Positions 1 through 9,646 of a DNA stretch of 37,485 bases are shown here, piece by piece. A program made the position numbers and the translations under genes. The notes under the pieces are model-generated. The model ran no database searches. It saw only the letters and a list, made by a program, of their open reading frames with translations, and was not told the DNA's origin. Each line of letters begins with the position of its first letter. The first letter of the stretch is position 1. Source of the stretch: Bondarzewia mesenterica (lineage: Eukaryota; Basidiomycota; Agaricomycetes; Russulales; Bondarzewiaceae). The DNA is taken from contig SGPL01000340.1 in assembly GCA_004802705.1 (NCBI GenBank), positions 1 to 37,485 on the forward strand. Direction: 5' to 3'.

Positions 1-1147
1 TAAATGGGCTTCTCTGAATAATGATGATAAGAAAGTACAATACAGAAAGAAGATTTCTGATCCACTTCATAGTAAAAATAAAATTTTTGAAGACTTGCAA
101 GAAAGAATCTGGAATTTACCATATGCTTGCAGTGAAAATCATCTTGGAATATTAAAGCTATGTATTGGATTGCCAGTGATGATTAAACACAATAAAGCAA
201 CTAAATGTTGTATGACAAATGGAGCTGAAGGAATAGTAGCTAGTTGGAAAGAAGATAAAATAGATGATGAACATGCATATTTAAATACAGTATTTGTAAA
301 GTTAATAAATCCACCATTTGCAATACAACTTGATGACTTACTATTGAATGTAATTCCTCTCTCAAGTTAAACCCTTGATATTAAATATGAATTACCTAAT
401 GGTAAAACAATTAATATTAAATGGACTCAAGTTCTTTTAGTACTAAACTTTACAATAACAGATTTTGCATCACAAGAAAGAACAAGAGCATATAATGTAG
501 TTGATCCACAAAATTATTTCTCACGTTAATCATTTTATACATGTCTATCTCGTGAATTAACATTACAAGGAATAATACTTATACAAGGGTTTGATGCTAA
601 AAGAATTACAGGAGGTTTGAAAGCTGGTGACTTGCGACAAGAATTTAGAGAGCTAGAGATATTAGATGAGATTACAACTCTACGATATGAAGAAAAATTA
701 CCATATAATGTTCAAGGTCAAACAAAACATCAAATTATTACTGCATATCGTCAATGAAAAGGCAATGATTACGTGCTACAACATCTTCATCATTCATTGA
801 AATGGACTAAGTCAAGCCCATTTATTTCAAATGTAGAAGAATCTGAAAATGTAGACTTACAATGGAAGGTGATATCCAAGTCAAAGAAAACTTTACCAAT
901 AGCATCTACATTAGCTGTTAATAATGAACAAAATGAGTTAAATAATGCAAGCAAGGAGTTGACACATACATATGTACCTACACATAATTCTACACATCTT
1001 GAACAGTTGAGTATTGATAAAGGAAAAATATCAAAGAAAAGACAGATGACTGATACCATAACACAATCAAAAAAAATCAAGTTAGATGATGAGATTTTAG
1101 GAAAGCGCAAATTTGAAGAAGAACCTAATAGCTCAAATAAAAAATAA
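1..1147 (+). pseudogene. Degenerate Helitron-like PIF1 helicase, C-terminal part
   Basis: Frame +2 runs from the left edge through in-frame stops at about 368, 526 and 755 to the stop at 1147. The reading carries the C-terminal half of the PIF1-like helicase of fungal Helitron/PIF1 elements: the block LCIGLPVMIKHNKATKCCM followed by NGAEGIVASW, then FVKLINPPFAIQLDDL, then TDFASQERTRAYNVVD and YTCLSRELTLQG (the superfamily 1 motif V/VI region), and ITGGLKAGDLRQEFRELEIL. Walker A and B lie off the left edge. A Lys/Ser/Asn-rich low-conservation linker closes this part. The family unwinds DNA during rolling-circle transposition of Helitrons; that role is known for the family and cannot apply to this broken copy. 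Composition is strongly AT-rich. Confidence 0.8.
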
Positions 1148-1990
1148 AATAGAATTCAAGTTGCTCAACAAACAAGTTTAATTAGATTCAAGTGGAATGC
1201 TACAATATAGAGCTGTACATATGACAGTTTGTTTACAATATATATGCATATATACAATGAAAATAAAGATGCATGGAAGCATAAAGTTAAGCGATATCCA
1301 TTGCTAAATGTTTTGACTAATGAGATTAAAAGAGCAAATAAAACAAATGTGGACATTAATGAAGCAAGAGATAAAATATATTTTCATCTAAACAAGGTTG
1401 ATAAAGAATCATTTCTTATATCTGGAACAATTAGCACAGATATTTATGCATTATGTAGAATAATGTCTCAGCATAAGCCTGAATCATCATATGGATCAGT
1501 TTAGTTATAATGTCAACAATATAATATAATATTTGAAGAAACATCAATCACAAGTTCTTTATGGCATACTAATTTAAGTCATAGAGATCTTTCAACTGCA
1601 GCTATTGTGAAATTATTACTTGATAAAAAAAGATGAAAGATCATGTGTAACTTGCATTAATAATTTTCAAAGAACGACTGAATTTAAACATCTGCCTATT
1701 ACCTTTCATTCAGAAATTAATCAAATAGCTAGAGACTTTGATCTCAACATAATGATTAGCACAACTATATATCAATTAAGAGGCATTATATACTAGGAAT
1801 CTAATCATTTTACTGCAAGAATAATTTTTAAAGATTGCAATGTATGGAAGTATAATGGTACACTTATGAATGAAGAATGCATATTTGAAAATAAGTATTT
1901 AAAGATTCCACAAGCTCAACTGCACTCTTTAAATGAGAGATCAGCTTTAATACTAATTTATTCAAGGCTTTAATGAGGTTTTAACATAAA
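1148..1990 (+). pseudogene. Helitron-associated cysteine-peptidase-like tail, broken
   Basis: Continues in the helicase frame and slips to frame +3 near 1620. Around 1186-1260 the reading gives FKWNATI, a stop, then SCTYDSLFTIYMHIY. From memory this resembles the NYSCAYDAL-type cysteine block that follows the PIF1 domain in many Agaricomycete Helitron proteins. Further on, in frame +3, are a CVTC pair near 1650 and the reading SNHFTARIIFKDCNVWKYNG at about 1800-1860, which fits the histidine-containing end of a ubiquitin-hydrolase-like fold. The assignment as a cysteine peptidase rests on these two blocks only. Stops and at least one frameshift show the copy is dead. It is most simply the 3' part of the same element as the helicase. 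Confidence 0.5.
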
Positions 1991-3515
1991 ATTGAAAAGA
2001 TGAGGGAATCATTCATGCTGTGCGAAGCAGCGGCCCTCTCTTAACAAGTAAGTTGCCATCGTGCTGTTTGAAAATTTGAACACGGGCTCATGAGAGTTTC
2101 ATAATTTGAGAAGCAATATTTCAAAAACTCTCAGAGTGGTTGTCCTTGGTTGCCTTGTTATACTGCCGTGTTGTCAGAACTCGTAACAGCGAGCTAGACA
2201 AGACAAGAGAAAATTCTGAGGGGCCGCTGTAGCATTCCCAGCTTTATTTATTCTTTTACCTTGCTTGCAAGATCTTCTAGGGGTCTAAATTGTGGTGTCG
2301 TCCATTCAACCGGGGTTTGCCGTGTTTGATTAAGTCATCACTGCTACATTATTCTCATTATTTCTGCTGATGCATATACATATGTGATTCTCTAATTTTT
2401 TTTTTTGTCTCGCTGATGCTAACGTGTATGTGGTTCTCTGGTTTTTTTTGGCCTTTCAGCGACTTTCTTGCATGAGTTACTGAGGCCGCTGCGAGCTGTA
2501 TTTAAGAAATAAAGTTTGACTAGTCTGCCAATGACTGTCGTGTCAATCGCTGCCATCTATTCTATCAGTCTCAGTCCTCTCACTTGTTCCTCTATCTCCT
2601 ATCCTCTCTATCTCTGCTGAATGCAACTTGCCCTAGGTATCATCATTTAGCTTATGTACTCTGCTTCTTCGCCTCTGCTGACAACTGCTTGCTTATTAGA
2701 TCCTACCTCCGCTTGCTCTCTCCATTGCTTAGTCTGTTGCTGCTGCTAAACCTTCAAACCCTTTCCACAGGAAGAAATTTATCAGTGGTGTAGATACATA
2801 TTAAATTGTGTTTTTTTAAGGCATGGTAGGTTCATTTTTCGATATCAATTATTTGTACTCTCATTCTCTCTTATCATCTCATGGCCATGTTTCCTTAACT
2901 TCCTTACTGTCCACAATTATGCTGCACCTCTGTATATTACTATTAAAAAAAATTTGCTTCACCGGTACTTCACCTCTATGTATTACTGAACATTTTTTTA
3001 CTTCGCTGCTGCTTCTCATCCATATATTATAAAATAAATTTACACTTCATGGCCATATTTCATTAATCTCTCAACTGACTGACTAAGAATGCCAATTATA
3101 CTCATCAGACTGCTGAATAAACTGTAAAAAGTGCAGCAAAATTTGCAAGCAAGATATGCACTGATACAATCAGCACTCCCCCAGTTCGTAAGTAAGGGGT
3201 AATTTATATTCAACGTTACACTGATAAAATAGCTCCCCTATTTATTTTCACTGCTGAGTGGCCACATAATACCCAGCATCATCATTGGAGCAAGAACAGT
3301 GATGATGTGGAATTCTCTTGCTGAGAGGACATGCAATTCAACATTATCCCCTTCTTAATTCCTTTGCTCCTGCAAAGTATCGTACAATATTGTACACTTG
3401 TAAACCCATATCGTACACTACGAGAATCACTGCATCTTCAAGCATATGTCATACAGTATTATATACTAAAAATACAATAATACATTGGAAATTTCTTTTT
3501 AAAATGAATGGCATA
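1991..3515. other. Gene-free stretch, possible LTR of the adjoining minus-strand Gypsy remnant
   Basis: No reading frame here resembles a protein. The base composition is more balanced than on either side, with several CCGCTG-type words (about 2030, 2222, 2485), a TATA-like tatttaagaaataaag at about 2500-2515, and pyrimidine-rich tracts at 2570-2770. On the minus strand a purine run, CTGGGGGAGTGC, lies at about 3177-3188 and is followed by TGATTGTATCAG; this could be a polypurine tract and LTR start for the integrase remnant to the right. That reading is an inference, since I did not find a matching second LTR. Confidence 0.3.
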
Positions 3516-4300
3516 CTAGTTTGCTAGGTGAGAACAAGTGTGAGCATCTCGACACTGAAGATCAGTAGATGCATACCATAATCTGGGTTCAGGCTCTTGT
3601 GAATGGTAGCGTCGAAGTTGTTGTCCATTGTAGAGGTATTGAAGGATATATCCATTTTGGGTTCGAAGCTGATAAGTATTATTATCAGCAAGATTATGGA
3701 TAATAAAGGGTCCATCCCAACGAGAGTGCATTTTGGACGGAGCTTCTAACCTTCAGAGGACCAAATCACCTAGGCCAAGCACTCGTTCTGTATAAAAGTT
3801 CTCATACTATGTTGCCTCTTGTTTCAATCTTCTTGCCACTCTTCCACTCGCATCAACACGGTATTGCTCTAGGTTTTGTACATGCTCCATCTGGAATTTC
3901 TGCAAGACTTCAACCTTTAAATCAGTGGGTGGATTATGAAGAGAATAGATGATGGGATCATGAGATAGATGAGGATGAGTGCTATAGATCAGGAAGAAAG
4001 GTGAGTATCTATGGCTTTTGTTAGTATGTGCATGATATGCTAACAATGCATTGTACAGACATTCATCCCAATCATTCTGGCTCATCAGAGCTGTCAGGCA
4101 CTATAATATCCCAACAAGATCTCGATTGAATCGTTCAAGATAGCCATTTGTCTGTAGATGGTAGGGCGAGGTGTATGAGTGATAAATTCCAAGGCACCGA
4201 AGGAAGTTTTTGAACTGGTAAGATCTAAACTCCTCCCCATTGTCAGACAAAATACTGACAGGTTTTCTATACATTGATATGATCTTCCTCAGGAGCTCCA
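3516..4300 (-). pseudogene. Ty3/Gypsy integrase remnant (core and C-terminal part)
   Basis: Three minus-strand segments align in order with a Gypsy integrase. At 4300-4101 the core reads PVSILSDNGEEF (second catalytic Asp) and then TSPYHLQTNGYLERFNRDL, which contains the catalytic Glu. At 4085-3807 comes NDWDECLYNALLAYHAHT, the usual post-core block. At 3731-3516 comes SRWDGPFIIHNLADNNTYQL, the GPY/F-like end of the integrase. Frameshifts and stops separate the segments. Reverse transcriptase, RNase H and the first catalytic Asp are absent; the coding match stops at about 4300, exactly where the inverted-repeat unit begins. It lies in the opposite orientation to the Gypsy polyprotein at 5.3-8.3 kb, so the two are separate insertions. 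Confidence 0.8.
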
Positions 4301-4323
4301 TCTGCAAAAACCTCACTTGTGAA
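4299..4323 (+). repeat. Left inverted-repeat arm
   Basis: Twenty-five bases that match the reverse complement of 5279-5303 at 23 positions. The mismatches are at arm positions 7 and 23, both transitions. Confidence 0.75.
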
Positions 4324-5278
4324 TAAGATATTATAAGATGTAATAACACCAATAAGTGATTCCCTATTTTAACTTATCTCTCCTTTTCAATTGTAGTCTA
4401 ATACACACCAAATAAGCAGCAAATAAGTATGCAACAAATTATTGTCAAATAAGCCTAATTTATTATTAATGTAAGAATAAAATTAATTCTCACTCTTAAC
4501 TTCACTTATTCTTTATCATTTTTCAATTTCAACTTTTTACTCTTTTTTGTCTTCAACAAGTTTGAACTCAAAGCCTCTTGCATTTCACTTACTATCTTGT
4601 CACTCTTAACCACTACACCACTTCAGCTTATAATAATTATTCTATATAACTTTATATATAGACCTTAATTTGACTTATAACAAAATTTCATAACTGCCTA
4701 ACATTGTTAGCTATTATCATTTTTCATGCATCAACCCTATACATAATATACATCATCAAAAAGGTCTTGATGAGAAGAGCTAAAATATGAGGACTTTTGA
4801 TTGATAATTACTTTGACTTAGTCAATAAATGCAAAACTTAATAATGACTACACTGATCAATATTAACCATACAATATGCTTTGATCAGTTATGTTTATGC
4901 TCAATTGTAATTAGGGTATTAATATTGTGAATTAGTGATAATTGTTAAGCTCAACTACTATATTTTAAAGCTTCAACACTTGCCAATTCAGCTAATAGCT
5001 CACTCACATGTCAAAAATCAACTCAAAAATAGCATTCAAGATTGCTCAAAAATTTGATCATAAATATCTTTATTGCTTAAAAATGAGGTTTAAACTGAAT
5101 GAGATAAAGAAATTTTATTTTACTTTAAAACTATTATTTCATCATTTATTGATTATATTATAAAAGTAATTCACTTTTAATTAGATATAAATAAGCATCA
5201 AATTAGATATAAATTAGTGTCAAATTAGAATACAGGAAAAAAACTAAAATAAAATGAATAAGTATGAATAACATTTTA

Positions 5279-5303
5279 TTTACAAGTGAGGTTTTTACAG
5301 ATG
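5279..5303 (-). repeat. Right inverted-repeat arm
   Basis: Reverse-complement partner of 4299-4323. It abuts, within two bases, the first codons of the plus-strand Gypsy reading that starts at 5305. Confidence 0.75.
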
Positions 5304-5304
5304 T

Positions 5305-8300
5305 AGTAAAAAGCAAAAACAGACAAGCTTTAAGGATATATTAAGGGGGCCCTACAAGGACTTCTCTGACATATTTTCCAAAGAAGACTTCAATGAACTG
5401 CCACCTCGAAAGAAGTAGAATCATGCGATCGAGTTGATGAAAGACTAGAAACCCTTCTCTAGTAAAATATACCCTTTTTCTAAGGAGATGAGTTCATAAA
5501 AGAGCATATCAAGAGTGGACATATCTAACCATCGAAGTCTCCAATAGCTTCTCCATTTTTCTTTATCAAAAAGAAGGATGGAAGACTTTGACTGGTGCAG
5601 GACTATCAAAAACTCAATGTGATGATGATTAAAAACTGTTATACACTTCCTCTTATCTCAGAACTTATTGATATGCTCAAAGGGGCAAAATTCTTCACCA
5701 AGCTGGATATCTGTTAGGAATATAACAATATCCGAATAAAAGAAGGAGACGAGTAAAAAGTGGCTTTCTTGATGAACTAGGAACTATTTGAGCCATTAGC
5801 TATATTCTTTGGACTGACTAATAGCCCCACAATATTTCAGACAATGATGAATGAGATTTTCAGAGACCTAATTTTGATAGGGAAGGTTATCATTTACATG
5901 GTTGATATCCTTATTTTCACCAAAACCCTCGAAGAATATCGAGAATTAATTCGCAGAGTCTTAGAAGTGCTACGAAAGAACTACTTATTTTTAAAACTAG
6001 AAAAGTGCAATTTTTTTTTGAGAAGCTAGAAGTACCTTACCTTGGACTTATTATTAGCCAAGATAAGATTATGATGAACTCGATTAAAGTAGCTAGAGTG
6101 AAAGATTGGCCCAAGCTAAAGAACATCACAAAAGTTTGATCTTTTACTGACTTCTTAAACTTTTACCAACGCTTCATCAAGAACTTCTCAAATATCGCAC
6201 GATCTCTTAATGACCTCATAAAGAAAAGGCAGAAGTGGCAATGAGGAGAATAAGAGAAGGAAGCCTTTCAAAGGCTTAAAGACATTATTACATTTGAACC
6301 TATTCTCATATTTCCTGAAGTAAACAAACCTTTCCTCATAGAAGCAGATAGTTCAAACTATGCGATCAGTGCAGTCTTATCTCAGCTCAGAGATAACGAC
6401 AAATGGCATCTAGTAGCATATTTATCTAAAAGCTTAAACCCTGCTGAGCACAATTATAAAATATATGATAAAGAAATGCTCACAATCATCAGGGCTCTAG
6501 AGGACTGGAGGCAGTATCTTGAAGGAGCAAAGAGTTCGGTGGCAGTACTCACTGACCATAAAAATCTGAAATATTTTATAAAGGCACAAAAGCTCAATAG
6601 GCACTAAGCCAGATGGTCATTATTCCTTTCTCAATTTAACCTAGACTTAACGTATAGGTTTGAAAAATCATCGGGAAAACTAGATGCTCTCTCCCGATGA
6701 GCTGATCATCTATGAGGAGAAAATAATAATGAGAACATCATATTGTTAAGGCCAGAATATATTAGGCTTAACATGACTTATCTTATAAATTTAGATTTAT
6801 TATGAAAGATCTGGAGGGAACAAAAGAACGATGAAAAAATGAAGGAGATGATGAATGATAAAAGTCANCTGTTAGATTGTGATGAGAACNGTGAAGGACT
6901 CGTTCTGCATAGAGGCAAGTTTTATGTTNTCGAGACTTATTGAAAGGCAGTCTTANAATCATTTCATGACACNCCTATTGCTAGACACCCAGATAGATGA
7001 AAAGCCCANGAACTCATAGCATGAGACTATTCATGGCTGAAGATGATGGTCTATATCACTAAATATATTAAGGGGTNCAATAGATGTAATTGCACTAANG
7101 TCTTCCCAGCTAAACCAATGGAAACTTTACACTCTAGTGAGATACCATCAGGTCCTTGNCAAAACATCGCCATGGATCTCATTGTAGGCCTACTGAATAG
7201 TCAAGGGTACGATTTGATTCTGGTAGTACCTAATCAGTATACAAAGATAGTACACATGATAGTGANCATGTCCACTGTGATGGCAGAAGGAGTTGCATGA
7301 TTACTTCNTGACAATGTCTGAAAGCTTCATAGTCTANCATCAAAGATCACATCTGATNAGGGACCTCAGTTTGCATCTCAAGTCATGAGAAAACTAAACA
7401 NAATGCTAAGAATAAAGACAGTGTTGTCTACGGCTTATTATCCTCAGACAGATGGACAAACAGAGCAGATAAATCAGNAAATAGAANAATATTTCTNCTT
7501 ATTTGTAAACCATCATCAAGATGATTGGACTNAGTAGCTCCTATCACAGAGTATACCTATAATAATAAAGTTCAGGCATNGATNAAAGTCTCACCTTTCT
7601 TTGCTAATTATGNTTACTATCTACATATGAGCTTTGAATTCCACATATAGACCAAAGTAGAAGTAGTAGATAACTTTNTCAGCAGGATGAAGAAAGTTCA
7701 TGAGGAACTAAAGTCAGCCCTTAAAAAGGCCTAAAAAAACATAAAGTAGTTTTATGATGCTCATCNCAGGAAAGCACTTGATTACAAATNAAGTGATAAA
7801 GTTTGGCTTGATGCATCAGACATTACAACTGATCGATCAATGAAAAAGTTGTCTGACCACCATCTTGGTCCCTTCTTAATTACAAAGAAGATCTCAAGCC
7901 ATGCTTATAAGCTAAAACTTCCCCAAATAATAAAAGTTCATCTCATCTTTCACGTTTNTAAATTAAAACTNTACGTTCCTGATGAGATTTCTGAACGTCA
8001 CCCTCGCCCTTTTCCTCTACCAGTTGTTAGAAGAAAAAGTNATGATCTAGAGTATGAGGTAGAAGAAATTGTGGACAGTAGGATATAGCGAAAGCACTTA
8101 NAATACTTAATCNATTGGAAGGGTTATCCAACTGAAGAAAATACNTGGGAACCCATGGATGTGATAAAATACGGTGCACTGCGAGTTGTTGCAAAATTTC
8201 ATNGGGATTACCCTAATGCAGTAAACTCATTGGATAAAAATCTAGNAGTTTACATAACTACTCCAATTGANCAGGCAGAAGCTAGGCACGTCTGCAAAAT

Positions 8301-8346
8301 TAGAAGATGGAAAGAGACANTTGGGTTCNAGGACAAAACTCCTTAA
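5305..8346 (+). pseudogene. Degenerate Ty3/Gypsy chromovirus polyprotein (RT, RNase H, integrase, chromodomain)
   Basis: Protein-level matches run in order over 3 kb in shifting frames. The pre-RT block KDFSDIFSKEDFNELPPRK is near 5360. RT follows: YTLPLISELIDMLKGAKFFT at about 5640, FGLTNSPTIFQTMMNEIF at about 5810 and an eroded catalytic box YMVDILIFTKTLEEY (normally YxDD) at about 5895. RNase H reads LIEADSSNYAISAVLSQL at about 6335 and LTDHKNLKYF at about 6550. The integrase core shows TSDxGPQF at about 7350 and TAYYPQTDGQTEQIN at about 7430. A chromodomain ends the protein. Gag and protease are missing upstream. Stops replace expected Trp, Gln and Arg codons many times. N bases from about 6868 blur the distal half. 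The element cannot make an active product. Confidence 0.9.
7840..8346 (+). pseudogene. Integrase C-terminus with chromodomain
   Basis: The segment at 7860-7965 reads HHLGPFLITKKISSHAYKL and then VHLIFHV, the usual Gypsy end that precedes a chromodomain. From about 8055 the chromodomain reads EYEVEEIVDSR, an in-frame stop where Gln or Arg is expected, then YLIxWKGYPTEENTWEP, with the aromatic-cage Trp in WKGY and the Trp of TWEP. Chromodomains of this class bias integration toward methylated-histone chromatin in chromoviruses, which suits a repeat island; targeting of this copy is only inferred. The reading ends just before a polypurine tract at about 8345-8354. Confidence 0.85.
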
Positions 8347-8355
8347 AAAGGGGGC
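8345..8355 (+). other. Probable polypurine tract of the plus-strand Gypsy element
   Basis: The run aaaaagggggc directly follows the stop of the polyprotein and precedes tactataatgactatg. That is the expected order of polypurine tract then 3' LTR start, if the LTR terminal TG has mutated to TA. Confidence 0.5.
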
Positions 8356-8990
8356 TACTATAATGACTATGTATTTTTTTTTTTCTTTTCTAATTATGTA
8401 ACTTGCTTAGTCATCTATATTACGAGGGAGTTAACTAGCCTTATGATGCATCGCCTTGCNATAAGAAAGGACTAGATACCTGTGAACTCAGATAAGAGGC
8501 TAAACTTAGTCTTNGAAAATCTACTAGTCACACTNGCTAATCTACGCTTAGCCAGACTGGGGCCTAGATGTGTATTTATAGATTATCACATGTTATGACA
8601 TGTGATCANTCACATGATACTTACTTAACTTACTCATGCTTGGCTGACTGATGCACACTCGGCCTTNCTTACTGATANNCTGAGTTGGCTGACTGATGTA
8701 CGGACACACTGCTTAGTAGGTAAGGTTCACTAGACCTGCCCTAAGCATACTTACGTATTTATATTACAGCACAGCACTTGTGATTTCTTAGTTTTTAGCA
8801 CTTGAGAATTCGCCACAGGTAAGCCCGCCTTTGTACTTACTCTTTAGTTGAGTTGTTATATTAACTTANGAATTNNCCACAGCTTGTGAGTGCAAAGCCC
8901 TGTGCAGTGAAACTTCACCACAATAAACCTCAACATCTTCTTTTAGTGATTATTTNGAGTTAGGCTTAGGCTGAGCCCTGANACTAATAG

Positions 8991-9023
8991 AGATCAGTCA
9001 CTATAATACAAGCTGATCAGTAA
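8991..9023 (+). repeat. 33-bp direct repeat, copy 1
   Basis: Begins AGATCAGTCA and ends GCTGATCAGTAA. Copy 2 starts 40 bp later. Confidence 0.75.
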
Positions 9024-9030
9024 GCTAAGT

Positions 9031-9063
9031 AGATCAGTCAGTGTAAGGCTGAGTGATCAGTAA
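9031..9063 (+). repeat. 33-bp direct repeat, copy 2
   Basis: Begins AGATCAGTCA, has a GTAAGGCTGA core and ends GTGATCAGTAA. It has the same length as copies 1 and 3 without gaps. Confidence 0.8.
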
Positions 9064-9104
9064 TCAAATGATAATGAGTAAGAGANGGATGAGTAAGTCG
9101 AAAG

Positions 9105-9137
9105 AGATCAATAAGTATAAGGCTGACTGATCAGTAA
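9105..9137 (+). repeat. 33-bp direct repeat, copy 3
   Basis: Begins AGATCAATAA, shares the TAAGGCTGA core with copy 2 and ends CTGATCAGTAA. The interval from copy 2 is 74 bp, so the array is not strictly periodic. Confidence 0.75.
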
Positions 9138-9396
9138 AGAGTATTGTACTATAAATANAAACAAAAAGTATCAGTGAATAAGTNAGATAATGATATGTCC
9201 GTACTGTCCGAGTACGACTTAGCAATGCACAAGATAANAAGTAGAATTATAACAATAAGTCTGTCCACATNATNATAAGAGAAAAGGAGTCGATATGTCN
9301 ACTCTGCATATAAAAGGGTCCTTATGTCCTGAGAATGTAGCACGTGATAATAAAAATGAAATGGCCAGGTCATGTGATGTACNCGTTCTTAACACN

Positions 9397-9646
9397 ACCT
9401 CCCACCTTTAAAGGNCTTGTCTTAAGATTTAGCTTGATTTGCTGCNCCTTNACTGATAAGTAACAAAGTTGAAATAAACTAATAAAATATAAATAAATCA
9501 AAATCAATCAAAAAGATATGCATAATATTGGTATGTGCTAACCAATCAAATAAATAAGTCAAAAAAAGAAAAAAAAAAACATACATTATAAGTAAACCCA
9601 CTACAGCTGAATATAATTATTCATCTTGATCANTTCTTCAGAAGCC
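9397..9646. other. AT-rich spacer; possible tail of an opposed Gypsy element
   Basis: On the minus strand, 9455-9390 reads a short AANQAKS, stop, DKxFKGGR, similar to the Lys/Gly-rich ends of Gypsy polyproteins; this is weak. The rest, 9470-9640, is AT-rich with an A tract at 9560-9580 and no gene signal. Confidence 0.25.

Larger units (their letters stand above)
4299..5303. mobile_element. About 1 kb non-coding unit with inverted terminal repeats
   Basis: The left end (4299-4323) begins CATCTGCAAAAACCTCACTT and the right end (5279-5303), reverse-complemented, begins CATCTGTAAAAACCTCACTT. The 25-bp arms agree at 23 positions. The inside is very AT-rich with no protein-like frame. Subterminal AAATAAG and AAATTAG words recur near both ends (4410-4450 and 5165-5225). 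This is the architecture of a non-autonomous DNA transposon (MITE-like). No direct target-site duplication is visible at the outer edges, so the exact limits and superfamily are unknown. Gypsy coding similarity resumes on both sides within a few bases of the arms, in opposite orientations. Confidence 0.55.
8360..9396. repeat. Putative LTR sequence (limits uncertain)
   Basis: Non-coding and AT-rich, with many GATCAGT, GCTGAC and CTTAG words and several N. The left limit follows the polypurine tract of the plus-strand element. Near the right limit the minus strand reads a purine tract (AAAGGTGGGAGG at about 9402-9413) and then TGTTAAGAACG, which could be the end of a second, opposed Gypsy element and the start of its LTR. 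One or two abutting LTRs could occupy this stretch; I cannot tell, because no second copy is in the window. Confidence 0.4.
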
